Assembly (NCBI GenBank): GCA_023406985.1
Contig: JAEXTK010000296.1
Coordinates: 1-15,309 of the forward strand
From: Spirochaetota bacterium
GTDB taxonomy: Bacteria; Spirochaetota; Spirochaetia; Treponematales; Breznakiellaceae
Direction of reading: 5' to 3'
DNA: 15,309 nt
Below the pieces are notes generated by a model that saw only the letters and a list, made by a program, of their open reading frames with translations, had not been told where the DNA came from and searched no databases. The position numbers were made by a program, and so were the translations under genes. Positions 1 to 6,226 of this stretch are shown piece by piece (within the stretch, counting starts at the first letter, position 1; every line of letters begins with the position of its first letter).

Positions 1-115
1 GGAGGAGGCCGAGGCAGCGCGCGAGGTCCGCGGCGGCTCCGGTCGCCGGCGTCGCGGTTTGGGCGCTCCGCGGGGCCAGGACGATCCAAGGCTTCGATGC
101 GTCGAATGCAAGCAT
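1..115 (-). CDS. Probable 5' end of a divergent unidentified gene (partial)
   Basis: An open minus-strand frame runs from an ATG at 113-115 to the left edge of the window, 38 codons without a stop. It begins MLAFDASKPWIVLAP and continues with Ala/Thr/Pro-rich sequence and ADLARCLGLL, a composition that looks like real protein rather than an Arg-rich GC shadow. A TACAAT -10-like hexamer lies at 127-122, six bases before the ATG, so the transcript would be leaderless; no Shine-Dalgarno lies at usable spacing. I do not recognise the family. The beta-strand-then-helix start vaguely recalls N-terminal domains of some glycoside hydrolases, but that is not evidence. Its shared upstream region with the oxidoreductase operon suggests joint regulation. 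The main doubt is that only 38 codons are visible in GC-rich DNA. Confidence 0.4.
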   Translation of the reverse strand, partial: MLAFDASKPWIVLAPRSAQTATPATGAAADLARCLGLL

Positions 116-121
116 GGCCCG

Positions 122-158
122 ATTGTACACCAGGTCCCTCGTTTCGGTACAAATGTAC
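122..158. promoter_or_regulatory. Candidate operator: three TGTAC half-sites between divergent starts
   Basis: Positions 147-158 read GTACA-AA-TGTAC, a 12-bp palindrome with 5-bp arms. A further half-site, TTGTAC at 123-128, forms an inverted repeat with GTACAA at 147-152. The cluster lies between the -10-like TACAAT (127-122, minus) and the -10-like TATACT (182-187, plus). Neither promoter has a good -35, which fits control by a bound regulator. The regulator is unknown. Confidence 0.45.
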
Positions 159-181
159 GGACGCCCTCCGCGGACTCGGTG

Positions 182-187
182 TATACT
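182..187 (+). promoter_or_regulatory. -10 element for the oxidoreductase operon
   Basis: TATACT matches TATAAT at 5 of 6 positions, 17 bases before the chosen ATG at 205. The expected -35 position (about 159-164, GGACGC) is poor and directly abuts the TGTAC palindrome. Transcription would start near 194, which nearly coincides with the weak ribosome binding site GAGG at 195-198. Confidence 0.4.
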
Positions 188-204
188 CTCCGCCGAGGCA
201 GCGC

Positions 205-1707
205 ATGGTGAGCAATCCCTTGAAAGAGAACCTGAATCCCCCGCTCTCCGGGGGCGGAGGCGGCGATCACGAGAACGACCTGTTCGACGTGGCGATCATC
301 GGCTGCGGCGTGTCGGGGGCGAACATCGCCCGGCGGCTCTCCGCCTATAAGCTGCGTACGGCCGTGCTGGAGAAGGCCGCCGACGTGTCCTTCGGCACTT
401 CCAAGGCGAATTCCGGCATCGTGCACGGCGGCTTCCACCACAACCGCAAGTACCTGAAGGCCCGCCTGGAGATCCAGGGCGCCCTCATGTTCGACCGGCT
501 CCGCCAGGAGCTCGACTTCCCCTTCAAGCGGTGCGGCATCCTGGTCGCGGCCCTCCACGAGGACGAGATGAAGGCCGTGGAGCACCTCTACCTCCAGGGC
601 GTGGAGAACGGGGTCATCGGCATCGAGATGTGCTCGCGCGAGCGGATCCTGGAGCTCGAGCCGAAGCTCTCGCCGGATACGGTCGGCGGCCTGTACGCTC
701 CCGGCGGCGGGATCGTGGAGCCGTATCGCTTCGTGTTCGCCCTCGTCGAGTCGGCGATGAAGAACGGCGTGAAGTTCTTCACGGATTACAAGGTCGAGGC
801 GGCCTCCTGGGACAACGCGCGCATGCGGTGGACGGTGCGGGCCGCCGATGGCCGGTCGATCCGCGCGCGCTACGTCGTGAACGCGGCCGGCCTCTTCGCC
901 GACGAGGTGTCCAAGGTGTTCGCCGCCGAGAATTTCGCCATCAAGGCGCGCAAGGGCGAGTATTACCTGCTCGATCGGCTGACCAAGGCGCGGCCCGAGC
1001 GCGTCGTCTTCCCGGTGCCGACCGCGGTCTCCAAGGGCATGCTCGTCATCCCGACGGTGGAGGGGACGGTCCTCATCGGCCCCACCGCCGACGCGAGCGA
1101 GGACAAGGAAGACCTTTCCACCACCGCGGAACGGCTGGAACAGATCCTCGACTCGGGACGCAAGATGATTCCGGCCCTGAGCCGCAACGACGTCATCACG
1201 AGCTTCGCGGGCCTGCGGCCCTGCTTGGACGAGGACTTCTACATCGAGCCCTCCAAGATATCCCCCGCCTTCATCCAGGTCGCGGGCATCCAGTCCCCGG
1301 GCCTCACCGCCTCGCCGGCCATCGGCGAGTACGTGAAGGACCTCCTCAAGGGCATCGGCCTGGAGCTCACCGAGAAGCCGGACTGGGACCCCCTCGTGGC
1401 GCGGCGGCCGCGCGGCCGCGACCTCTCGCCCTTCGAACTGGACGCGCTCATCGCCAAAGACGGGGCTTGGGGCAACATCGTCTGCCGTTGCGAGAACGTC
1501 ACCGAGGCCGAGATCGTGGAGGCGATCCGCCTGGGTCACGTCACGTTGGACGGCATCAAGTACTTCACCCGCGCGCAGATGGGCCGCTGCCAAGGCGGCT
1601 TCTGCACCTACAAGATCATCAAGATCATCATGCGCGAGACGGGCCTCTCCTGGGACGCGATCACCAAGCACGGCGGGGAGAGCCGGGTCCTGGAGGGCGA
1701 GCTATGA
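205..1707 (+). CDS. GlpA-like FAD-dependent dehydrogenase with C-terminal BFD [2Fe-2S] domain
   Basis: 500-residue FAD-dependent oxidoreductase of the DAO/GlpA family, probably oxidising glycerol-3-phosphate or a related 2-hydroxy acid and passing electrons on to the two downstream proteins. The FAD Rossmann motif GCGVSG is at residues 33-38, followed by the usual SKANSGIVHGGFHH segment (66-79). A BFD-like [2Fe-2S] domain closes the protein with CRC (427-429) and CQGGFC (462-467). The frame is open further upstream to 97, but those codons overlap the promoter and look non-coding. ATG 205 has GAGG six bases upstream; TTG 220 is an alternative. Residues 10-25 are an unusual Gly-rich extension before the Rossmann fold, so the true start is the least certain part. 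The stop overlaps the next start in ATGA. Exact substrate is not visible in the sequence. Confidence 0.85.
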   Translation: MVSNPLKENLNPPLSGGGGGDHENDLFDVAIIGCGVSGANIARRLSAYKLRTAVLEKAADVSFGTSKANSGIVHGGFHHNRKYLKARLEIQGALMFDRLRQELDFPFKRCGILVAALHEDEMKAVEHLYLQGVENGVIGIEMCSRERILELEPKLSPDTVGGLYAPGGGIVEPYRFVFALVESAMKNGVKFFTDYKVEAASWDNARMRWTVRAADGRSIRARYVVNAAGLFADEVSKVFAAENFAIKARKGEYYLLDRLTKARPERVVFPVPTAVSKGMLVIPTVEGTVLIGPTADASEDKEDLSTTAERLEQILDSGRKMIPALSRNDVITSFAGLRPCLDEDFYIEPSKISPAFIQVAGIQSPGLTASPAIGEYVKDLLKGIGLELTEKPDWDPLVARRPRGRDLSPFELDALIAKDGAWGNIVCRCENVTEAEIVEAIRLGHVTLDGIKYFTRAQMGRCQGGFCTYKIIKIIMRETGLSWDAITKHGGESRVLEGEL

Positions 1708-2993
1708 AAGAACTCCGCTACGACGCCGTCGTCATCGGCGCGGGCGCCGCGGGTATGGCCGCGGCCCTGGAAATCGACGCGGCGGGTTTCTCCTGCGCGG
1801 TGGTGGAGCGCGAGGACCAGCTCGGCGGCATCCTCCTCCAGTGCATCCACAACGGCTTCGGCCTCCACGAATTCAAGGAAGAGCTCACCGGTCCCGAATT
1901 CGCCGCCCGCTTCGCGGAAAAGCTCGCGGCCTCCAAGGTCGCCATCTACCTCGGGACGACGGTCACCTCGATCAGGACGAACGGATTCGACGGCGCCGCT
2001 CCCGGCGCCGCGGGCGCGGCCGGTGCCTACAAGGAGATCTACTGCGCCTCGCCGGACCACGGCGTGCTCCGCATCCTCTGCCGGGCGGTGGTCCTGGCCA
2101 TGGGCTGCCGCGAGCGCAACCGCGGCAACGTCCGCATTCCCGGCGCGCGGCCCGCGGGCATCTTCACGGCCGGGCTCGCCCAGCGCCTCGTCAACATCGA
2201 GGGCTACGTGCCGGGCAAGAAGGTCGTCATCATCGGCTCGGGCGACATCGGCCTCATCATGGCCCGCCGCATGAGCTGGATCGGCTGCCAGGTCCAGGCC
2301 GTCGTGGAGATCATGCCGTACCCCTCGGGCCTCACGCGGAACATCGTCCAGTGCCTCCACGACTTCGGCATCCCGCTCCACCTCTCCTGCCAGACGACCA
2401 ACATCTTCGGGAAGGACCGGGTGGAGGGGATCGAGGTGACCCCCATGGAGAACGGGGCCCTGGTCAAGGAGAAGGCCTTCCGCATCGATTGCGACACGGT
2501 CCTGCTGTCGGTGGGCCTCGTGCCCGAGAACGAACTCTCCAAAGAGGCCGGCGTCGAGCTCAACGCGATGACGAACGGCCCCCTGGTCGATTCGACCCTC
2601 ATGACGAACGTCGAGGGCGTCTTCGCCTGCGGCAACGTGCTCCACGTCCACGACCTCGTGGACTGGGTGGCGGAAGAATCCCGCTTCGCCGGCCGCCGGG
2701 CCGCGGAGTGGCTCAAGGGCGACCGCGCGGCGAAGCAGCTCAGGGTCAAGGCCGGTTCCAACGTGCGCTACGCGAACCCCGGCAAGCTCGACCCGACGCG
2801 GGAGAACAAGGTGTATCTCCGCACGCTCGTGGTCAAGAACGACGCGGTGCTGGAGCTCCGGGCGGACAACCGGGTCGTCCGGTCGATCAAGAAGGGCCAC
2901 GTCCAGCCTTCGGAGATGATCACGCTGTCCGTGGGGCCCAAGGACCTGGACGGGCTCTCCGCCGACGCGGTCGTCGAACTCGCGATCGTGTAG
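1704..2993 (+). CDS. NAD(P)/FAD-dependent oxidoreductase, second subunit of the GlpA-like module
   Basis: 429-residue pyridine-nucleotide-disulfide-type flavoprotein. It has an FAD motif GAGAAG at residues 12-17, a second dinucleotide motif GSGDIG at 178-183, and the family's VFACGNVLHVHDLVDWV segment near 307-322, where FAD ribityl contacts lie. A C-terminal extension of about 75 residues follows the flavoprotein core. Residues 95-108 are an Ala/Gly-rich insertion. The start is decided by GGAGGG at 1692-1697 and by the 4-base ATGA overlap with the preceding gene, which implies translational coupling; the frame is open upstream, but only as an Arg/Pro-rich shadow of that gene. The order GlpA-like, this protein, DUF1667 is a recurrent set in anaerobes. 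Its job is presumably electron transfer between the dehydrogenase and another acceptor. Confidence 0.85.
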   Translation: MKELRYDAVVIGAGAAGMAAALEIDAAGFSCAVVEREDQLGGILLQCIHNGFGLHEFKEELTGPEFAARFAEKLAASKVAIYLGTTVTSIRTNGFDGAAPGAAGAAGAYKEIYCASPDHGVLRILCRAVVLAMGCRERNRGNVRIPGARPAGIFTAGLAQRLVNIEGYVPGKKVVIIGSGDIGLIMARRMSWIGCQVQAVVEIMPYPSGLTRNIVQCLHDFGIPLHLSCQTTNIFGKDRVEGIEVTPMENGALVKEKAFRIDCDTVLLSVGLVPENELSKEAGVELNAMTNGPLVDSTLMTNVEGVFACGNVLHVHDLVDWVAEESRFAGRRAAEWLKGDRAAKQLRVKAGSNVRYANPGKLDPTRENKVYLRTLVVKNDAVLELRADNRVVRSIKKGHVQPSEMITLSVGPKDLDGLSADAVVELAIV

Positions 2994-3014
2994 GGCCGCT
3001 GAGGAGGAACGTCT

Positions 3015-3461
3015 ATGCGAGAATTGACCTGCATCGTATGCCCCATCGGTTGTCGCCTCTCGGTGGAGGATGCCGCGGACGGCGAGCTCCAGGTGACGGG
3101 TAACCGTTGTCCCCGCGGCGCGGCCTACGCCGTGGAGGAGATCCGCTCCCCCAAGCGCGTGGTCACCGCCACCTGCCGCCTCGGCGCGGCCGCCTCCTGC
3201 GGCGACGGGAGCGCGGACGAGGGTGCGGCGGAAGCCGCGGGCGCGGCTGCCCTGAGCGCGCGCCTCCATCGGCACGGCCTCTGCGAGCCGCGCCGCCTAC
3301 CCGTGAAATCGAGCGCCCCCTGTCCGAAGGACCGCATCGGCGAGCTCCTCGCGGACATCTACGCCGCCGAGGTAGCGCCTCCCGTGAAGAGCGGCGACGT
3401 GGTCATCCCGAACTGGAAGGGGACGGGGATCGACGTGGTGGCCGTGCGGGCATTAGACTAA
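3015..3461 (+). CDS. DUF1667 cysteine-motif protein of the GlpA-like operon
   Basis: 148-residue DUF1667 protein. The N-terminus has C6-x2-C9-x3-C13 (CIVCPIGC) and C32 in GNRCPRG, a spacing that could hold an iron-sulfur cluster, resembling the small cluster motif of molybdopterin oxidoreductases. The C-terminus keeps the family's LPVKSSAPCPKDRI and PVKSGDVVIPNWKGTGIDVVA segments. A strong GAGGAGG at 3001-3007 precedes the ATG. The 21-base gap from the flavoprotein gene places it in the same operon. The protein appears longer than I expect for this family (about 115-125 residues): residues 57-92 are an Ala/Gly-rich stretch with two extra cysteines, apparently an insertion between the two conserved halves. 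Its molecular role is not established to my knowledge; electron transfer or cofactor binding within the complex is likely. Confidence 0.85.
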   Translation: MRELTCIVCPIGCRLSVEDAADGELQVTGNRCPRGAAYAVEEIRSPKRVVTATCRLGAAASCGDGSADEGAAEAAGAAALSARLHRHGLCEPRRLPVKSSAPCPKDRIGELLADIYAAEVAPPVKSGDVVIPNWKGTGIDVVAVRALD

Positions 3462-3465
3462 GGCC

Positions 3466-3915
3466 ATGGCGATATCCACGAACGACCCGGCGGTTTTTTG
3501 GGCCGAGTACGAGAGAGAAATCGGCGAGAAGGTGATCGCCCATGCCCTGGGCCGCTATCTCACGGGCTGGGACGAGTTCCCCGTGCCGCTCTGGGGGCTC
3601 CTCATCGCGACGGACGCGGGTTTCCGTTTCCATCACTTCCCCCACGAGGGGTGGATCCAAGCCATGTCGCGCCTCGCCGGAGGCGGCGGCGATTCCCCGG
3701 TGGAGAAGACCCTCTTCCTCCCCGCGTCCCGCATCCGCGCGGCGGAATTCCGCGCGGAGAAGTCTTGGCTGCGGAACCTCGTCTTCGCCCGGCCGCCGAC
3801 CCTCGTGCTGCGCTACCTCCGCGAGGACGGCGGAGAAGGGCGCTTCATCGCGGAGTCGGACAAGTCCGCCGCGTCCGTCGCGGTCGCCCTCGCGGCGCTG
3901 CTTCCTACAACCTGA
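3466..3915 (+). CDS. Unknown small protein ending the oxidoreductase operon
   Basis: 149 residues, family not recognised. It begins only four bases after the DUF1667 stop, with no better ribosome site than AAGG at 3460-3463, so translation is probably coupled. There is no signal peptide, membrane helix or cysteine motif. Alternating hydrophobic strands (WGLLIATDAGFRFHHF, KTLFLPASRIRAAEF, TLVLRYL, GRFIAES) followed by an Ala-rich helix (SAASVAVALAALL) suggest a small beta-barrel capped by a helix, similar to a bacterial PH/GRAM-type fold; this is inference from pattern alone. Its 3' end overlaps the convergent peptidase gene by 11 bp. Composition matches its neighbours. Being last in the operon, it may be unrelated to the redox function. 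Confidence 0.7.
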   Translation: MAISTNDPAVFWAEYEREIGEKVIAHALGRYLTGWDEFPVPLWGLLIATDAGFRFHHFPHEGWIQAMSRLAGGGGDSPVEKTLFLPASRIRAAEFRAEKSWLRNLVFARPPTLVLRYLREDGGEGRFIAESDKSAASVAVALAALLPTT

Positions 3916-5023
3916 TTATCCGGGCCCGGGTGAGCACCTCGGGCCCTTTTTCGGTCATGAGCACGTCGTTCTCCAGGCGGCAGCCGCCCTGGCCGACGTC
4001 GTAGAGGCCCGGCTCCAGGGTGAAGACCATCCCCGGCTGGAGTTTCCACTCGTTGTCCGCGCGGCTGCGGAGGGCCGGCGCCTCGTGCGCCTCGAGTCCG
4101 ATGCCGTGCCCGAGGGCGTGCGGCATCGCCTTCTTCGCCTTTCCGAACGAGGCGTCCACCGCGAGCGCGATCTCGCGCGTGCCCACGCCCAGGCCGACCA
4201 TGCCGAGCGCCGCGGCATAGGCCTTCTCCACGAGGTTGAGCATCCGCGTCTGCGTCCGCGTGAGCGGGCCCCGCGCGACGGTGATCGTCACGTCCGTGGT
4301 ATAGCCGTGGAATTTCAGGCCGAAGTCGAGGATGGACAGGCCCGGGCCGCCGAAGGGATCGGAGGTGTAGGGCGGCACGGCGTGGATGCCGAAGCTCCGC
4401 CCCGGCCCGGCCGCGATGGTCTCGAAGCCGGTGCCCTCGCAGTCGCGGCTGCGGCCGGCCGCCTCTATGAAGAGGGCGACGTCGGTCTCCGTGCGGAGCC
4501 CGCCGGACTGGAATTCCGTCTCCAGGAGGGCGATGACCTCGTTCGTGATGCCGGCCGCCTCCCGGTAGATGCGGATCTCCTCCTCGTCCTTGATCGCCCG
4601 CCGTTCGGCGATCTCATCCGCGACGCCGCCCTCGCGGCAGAGCACGTCGTAGTCGGTCAGGCCCTCCACGTATTTGAGGAAGGAGGGGTAGGGGGTGACG
4701 GCGGGGATCTCCACGCGGGAGCCCGAGGGCAGTTTGAAGTGCTCGGCGACCGCGCGCGCGGTGCGGATCGGGTGGCGTTCGAATTCGACGTAGGGGATGA
4801 TGCCGTCCACGTCGGCGAATATCTTGGCGATGTTGACGTCCCAGGGCACGAGGAGGGATTTCTTGTCCACCGAAAGGAAGAGGAGGGCGTCGCCGGGTTG
4901 TCCGGTGAGCCACCGCACGGCCGGATCGCGACGGCCCTCGGCGTCCTCCAACATGACGAGCGCGACCCCTTCGCGGGCCATCCAGTCGTAGATCAGCTCC
5001 CTGCGCTTTTCGTATGCGTTCAT
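3905..5023 (-). CDS. M24-family metallopeptidase, Xaa-Pro aminopeptidase/prolidase-like
   Basis: 372-residue cytoplasmic M24 'pita-bread' peptidase, expected to remove N-terminal residues before proline using two metal ions. Residues 1-140 form the creatinase-like N-terminal domain. The catalytic domain has all five expected metal ligands: D233 (LDFG), D244 (TTD), H306 (GHGIGLEAHE), E337 (TLEPG) and E351 (RLEND). H313 matches the substrate-binding histidine. The frame extends to an ATG at 5057-5059, but the extra residues are Pro/Arg-rich; MNAYEKRREL at 5023 is a typical family start. No Shine-Dalgarno precedes it. Instead TTGCCT-18-CATATT ends six bases before the ATG, suggesting leaderless translation. 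It lies downstream of threonine aldolase on the same strand but behind a strong hairpin, so it may be its own unit. Confidence 0.9.
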   Translation of the reverse strand: MNAYEKRRELIYDWMAREGVALVMLEDAEGRRDPAVRWLTGQPGDALLFLSVDKKSLLVPWDVNIAKIFADVDGIIPYVEFERHPIRTARAVAEHFKLPSGSRVEIPAVTPYPSFLKYVEGLTDYDVLCREGGVADEIAERRAIKDEEEIRIYREAAGITNEVIALLETEFQSGGLRTETDVALFIEAAGRSRDCEGTGFETIAAGPGRSFGIHAVPPYTSDPFGGPGLSILDFGLKFHGYTTDVTITVARGPLTRTQTRMLNLVEKAYAAALGMVGLGVGTREIALAVDASFGKAKKAMPHALGHGIGLEAHEAPALRSRADNEWKLQPGMVFTLEPGLYDVGQGGCRLENDVLMTEKGPEVLTRARIIRL

Positions 5024-5029
5024 TGCACG

Positions 5030-5059
5030 AATATGCAGCCGCGGGCGGGGCGGAGGCAA
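5030..5059 (-). promoter_or_regulatory. Promoter for the M24 peptidase
   Basis: On the minus strand, TTGCCT (5059-5054, 4/6 match) and CATATT (5035-5030, 4/6 match) are separated by 18 bases. The -10 ends six bases before the ATG at 5023, so the predicted transcript starts at or next to the start codon. Confidence 0.45.
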
Positions 5060-5095
5060 GGGCCGCCGGGCCCGGTGACCGGCCCGGGGCGGCCC
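5060..5095 (-). terminator. Strong GC hairpin after the threonine aldolase gene
   Basis: The sequence folds on either strand around a TGA/TCA loop at 5076-5078 into an almost fully paired GC stem with one single-base and one two-base bulge. It starts five bases after the aldolase stop and ends next to the -35 of the peptidase promoter. There is no U-tract on the minus strand, so it is not a classical intrinsic terminator. It may stabilise the 3' end or insulate the two units. Confidence 0.45.
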
Positions 5096-5099
5096 CGGC

Positions 5100-6143
5100 T
5101 CAGCGGGTCGCTTCGGCCAGGCACTCGCGGAAGGCCGCGGCCACGCGCTCGACGCGCTCCTCGTCTATCCAGTAGTGGGTGACGAAGCGGAAGGCCCCGC
5201 CTTCCGGGGGATTGATGAGGATGCCGCGCTCGGCCATGAGGGAGACGAGGCGGGCGGCGATCGCGGCTTCCGATGCGGCGGCGGCCTTGAAGAACACCAT
5301 GTTGATCTCCACGGCCGCGGGATCCGCCGCGACGCCCGGGATGGCCGCGAGCTTGCCCGCCAAGAGTCGCGCGCGCCGGTGATCTTCGGCGACCCTCCCC
5401 GCCATCTCGGCGAGGGCGATGCGGCCCGCCGCGGCGAGGATGCCGGCCTGCCTGAGTCCGCCGCCCATCACCTTGCGTTTCCGTCGGGCCGCGGCGATGA
5501 AATCTGCGTCGCCCGCGAGCATCGAGCCGACGGGGGCGCAGAGGCCCTTGGACAGGCAGAACATGACGGAGGCCGCGCGGTCCGCGACCTCGCGGGCGCC
5601 GACGCCGAGGGCCGCGGCCGCGTTGAAGAGCCGGGCGCCGTCCAGGTGGACGGGGAGGCCGTGCCGATCGGCGACGGCCCTGACCGCGTCCATCGCGGCG
5701 AGCGGGACGACGCGGCCCGAGGAGTGGGCGTTCTCCAGGCAGATGAGGGAAGTGTCGGGGAAGTGGATATCCGTCCCGCGGATACGGTCCTCCACGGCGG
5801 CGGCGTCCAGGATCCCCGTGGGAGCCGCGACGGTCCGCGTCTGGACGCCGGCTATCGCGGCGGCCGCGCCGGCCTCGTGCTGGATGATGTGGCATTCCTC
5901 GCCGAGGATGACCTCGGTGCCCCGCGGGCACCAGGTGAAGAGGGCGAGCTGATTACCGAAGGTTCCCGAAGGAACGAAGAGCGCGGCCTCCTTCCCGACG
6001 ATCGAGGCAGCCTTGGCCTCCAAGTCGTTCACCGTGGGGTCGTCTCCGTACACGTCGTCGCCGACGTCGGCCCTCGCCATGGCTTCCCGCATCGCGGGGG
6101 TCGGCCACGTCACCGTATCGCTGCGCAGGTCGATGCATTTCAT
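5100..6143 (-). CDS. ltaE: Low-specificity L-threonine aldolase
   Basis: 347-residue PLP enzyme of fold type I, cleaving L-threonine or L-allo-threonine to glycine and acetaldehyde in the cytoplasm. It starts with the family signature IDLRSDTVTWPTP. H85 in GEECHIIQHE is the usual PLP-stacking region, HLDGARL (167-172) supplies the Asp to the pyridine nitrogen, and LSKGL has the Schiff-base lysine K199. The conserved GGGLRQAGILAAAG segment follows. Length is normal for the family. The frame is open to 6179, but MKCIDLRSD at 6143 is the standard start; the longer version would run back through the promoter. TTGGCG-17-TACACT lies seven bases upstream and no Shine-Dalgarno is present, so a leaderless mRNA is likely. 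It is divergent from the 7TM receptor operon. Confidence 0.93.
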   Translation of the reverse strand: MKCIDLRSDTVTWPTPAMREAMARADVGDDVYGDDPTVNDLEAKAASIVGKEAALFVPSGTFGNQLALFTWCPRGTEVILGEECHIIQHEAGAAAAIAGVQTRTVAAPTGILDAAAVEDRIRGTDIHFPDTSLICLENAHSSGRVVPLAAMDAVRAVADRHGLPVHLDGARLFNAAAALGVGAREVADRAASVMFCLSKGLCAPVGSMLAGDADFIAAARRKRKVMGGGLRQAGILAAAGRIALAEMAGRVAEDHRRARLLAGKLAAIPGVAADPAAVEINMVFFKAAAASEAAIAARLVSLMAERGILINPPEGGAFRFVTHYWIDEERVERVAAAFRECLAEATR

Positions 6144-6150
6144 GAGCGCG

Positions 6151-6179
6151 AGTGTAGCGGCGCCGCAAGAAAACGCCAA
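6151..6179 (-). promoter_or_regulatory. Promoter for ltaE
   Basis: TTGGCG (6179-6174, 4/6) and TACACT (6156-6151, 4/6) are spaced by exactly 17 bases on the minus strand. The -10 ends seven bases before the ATG at 6143, placing the predicted transcript start at the start codon. Confidence 0.5.
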
Positions 6180-6191
6180 GCGGCCTTTTCA

Positions 6192-6220
6192 TTGACCGGC
6201 CGGGGCGGCGCTTTTATTAT
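6192..6220 (+). promoter_or_regulatory. Sigma-70-type promoter for the 7TM receptor/cupin operon
   Basis: TTGACC (6192-6197, 5/6) and TATTAT (6215-6220, 5/6) are separated by 17 bases, the best promoter in the window. Only six bases (TGAAGC) separate the -10 from the GTG start at 6227, so the transcript probably begins at the start codon. Confidence 0.7.
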
Positions 6221-6226
6221 TGAAGC

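Noticed and set aside
531..1703. Upstream extension of the second oxidoreductase frame
   Set aside because: The extension is an Arg/Pro-rich shadow of the first gene. The ATGA overlap and GGAGGG place the real start at 1704.
1608..3275. A 555-codon minus-strand open frame opposite the FAD oxidoreductase
   Set aside because: Antisense to a well-supported flavoprotein, with low-complexity His/Asp/Arg-rich sequence and no motif.
5024..5059. Earlier ATG for the M24 peptidase (MPPPRPRLHIRA)
   Set aside because: The extra residues are unlike the family, and the codons coincide with a promoter-like sequence.
3542..5182. A 546-codon plus-strand open frame opposite the M24 peptidase
   Set aside because: It runs through two real genes of different orientation and contains no recognisable protein signature.
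6144..6179. Earlier ATG for threonine aldolase
   Set aside because: The extension passes through the -35/-10 pair, and the family normally begins at the IDLRSDT segment.
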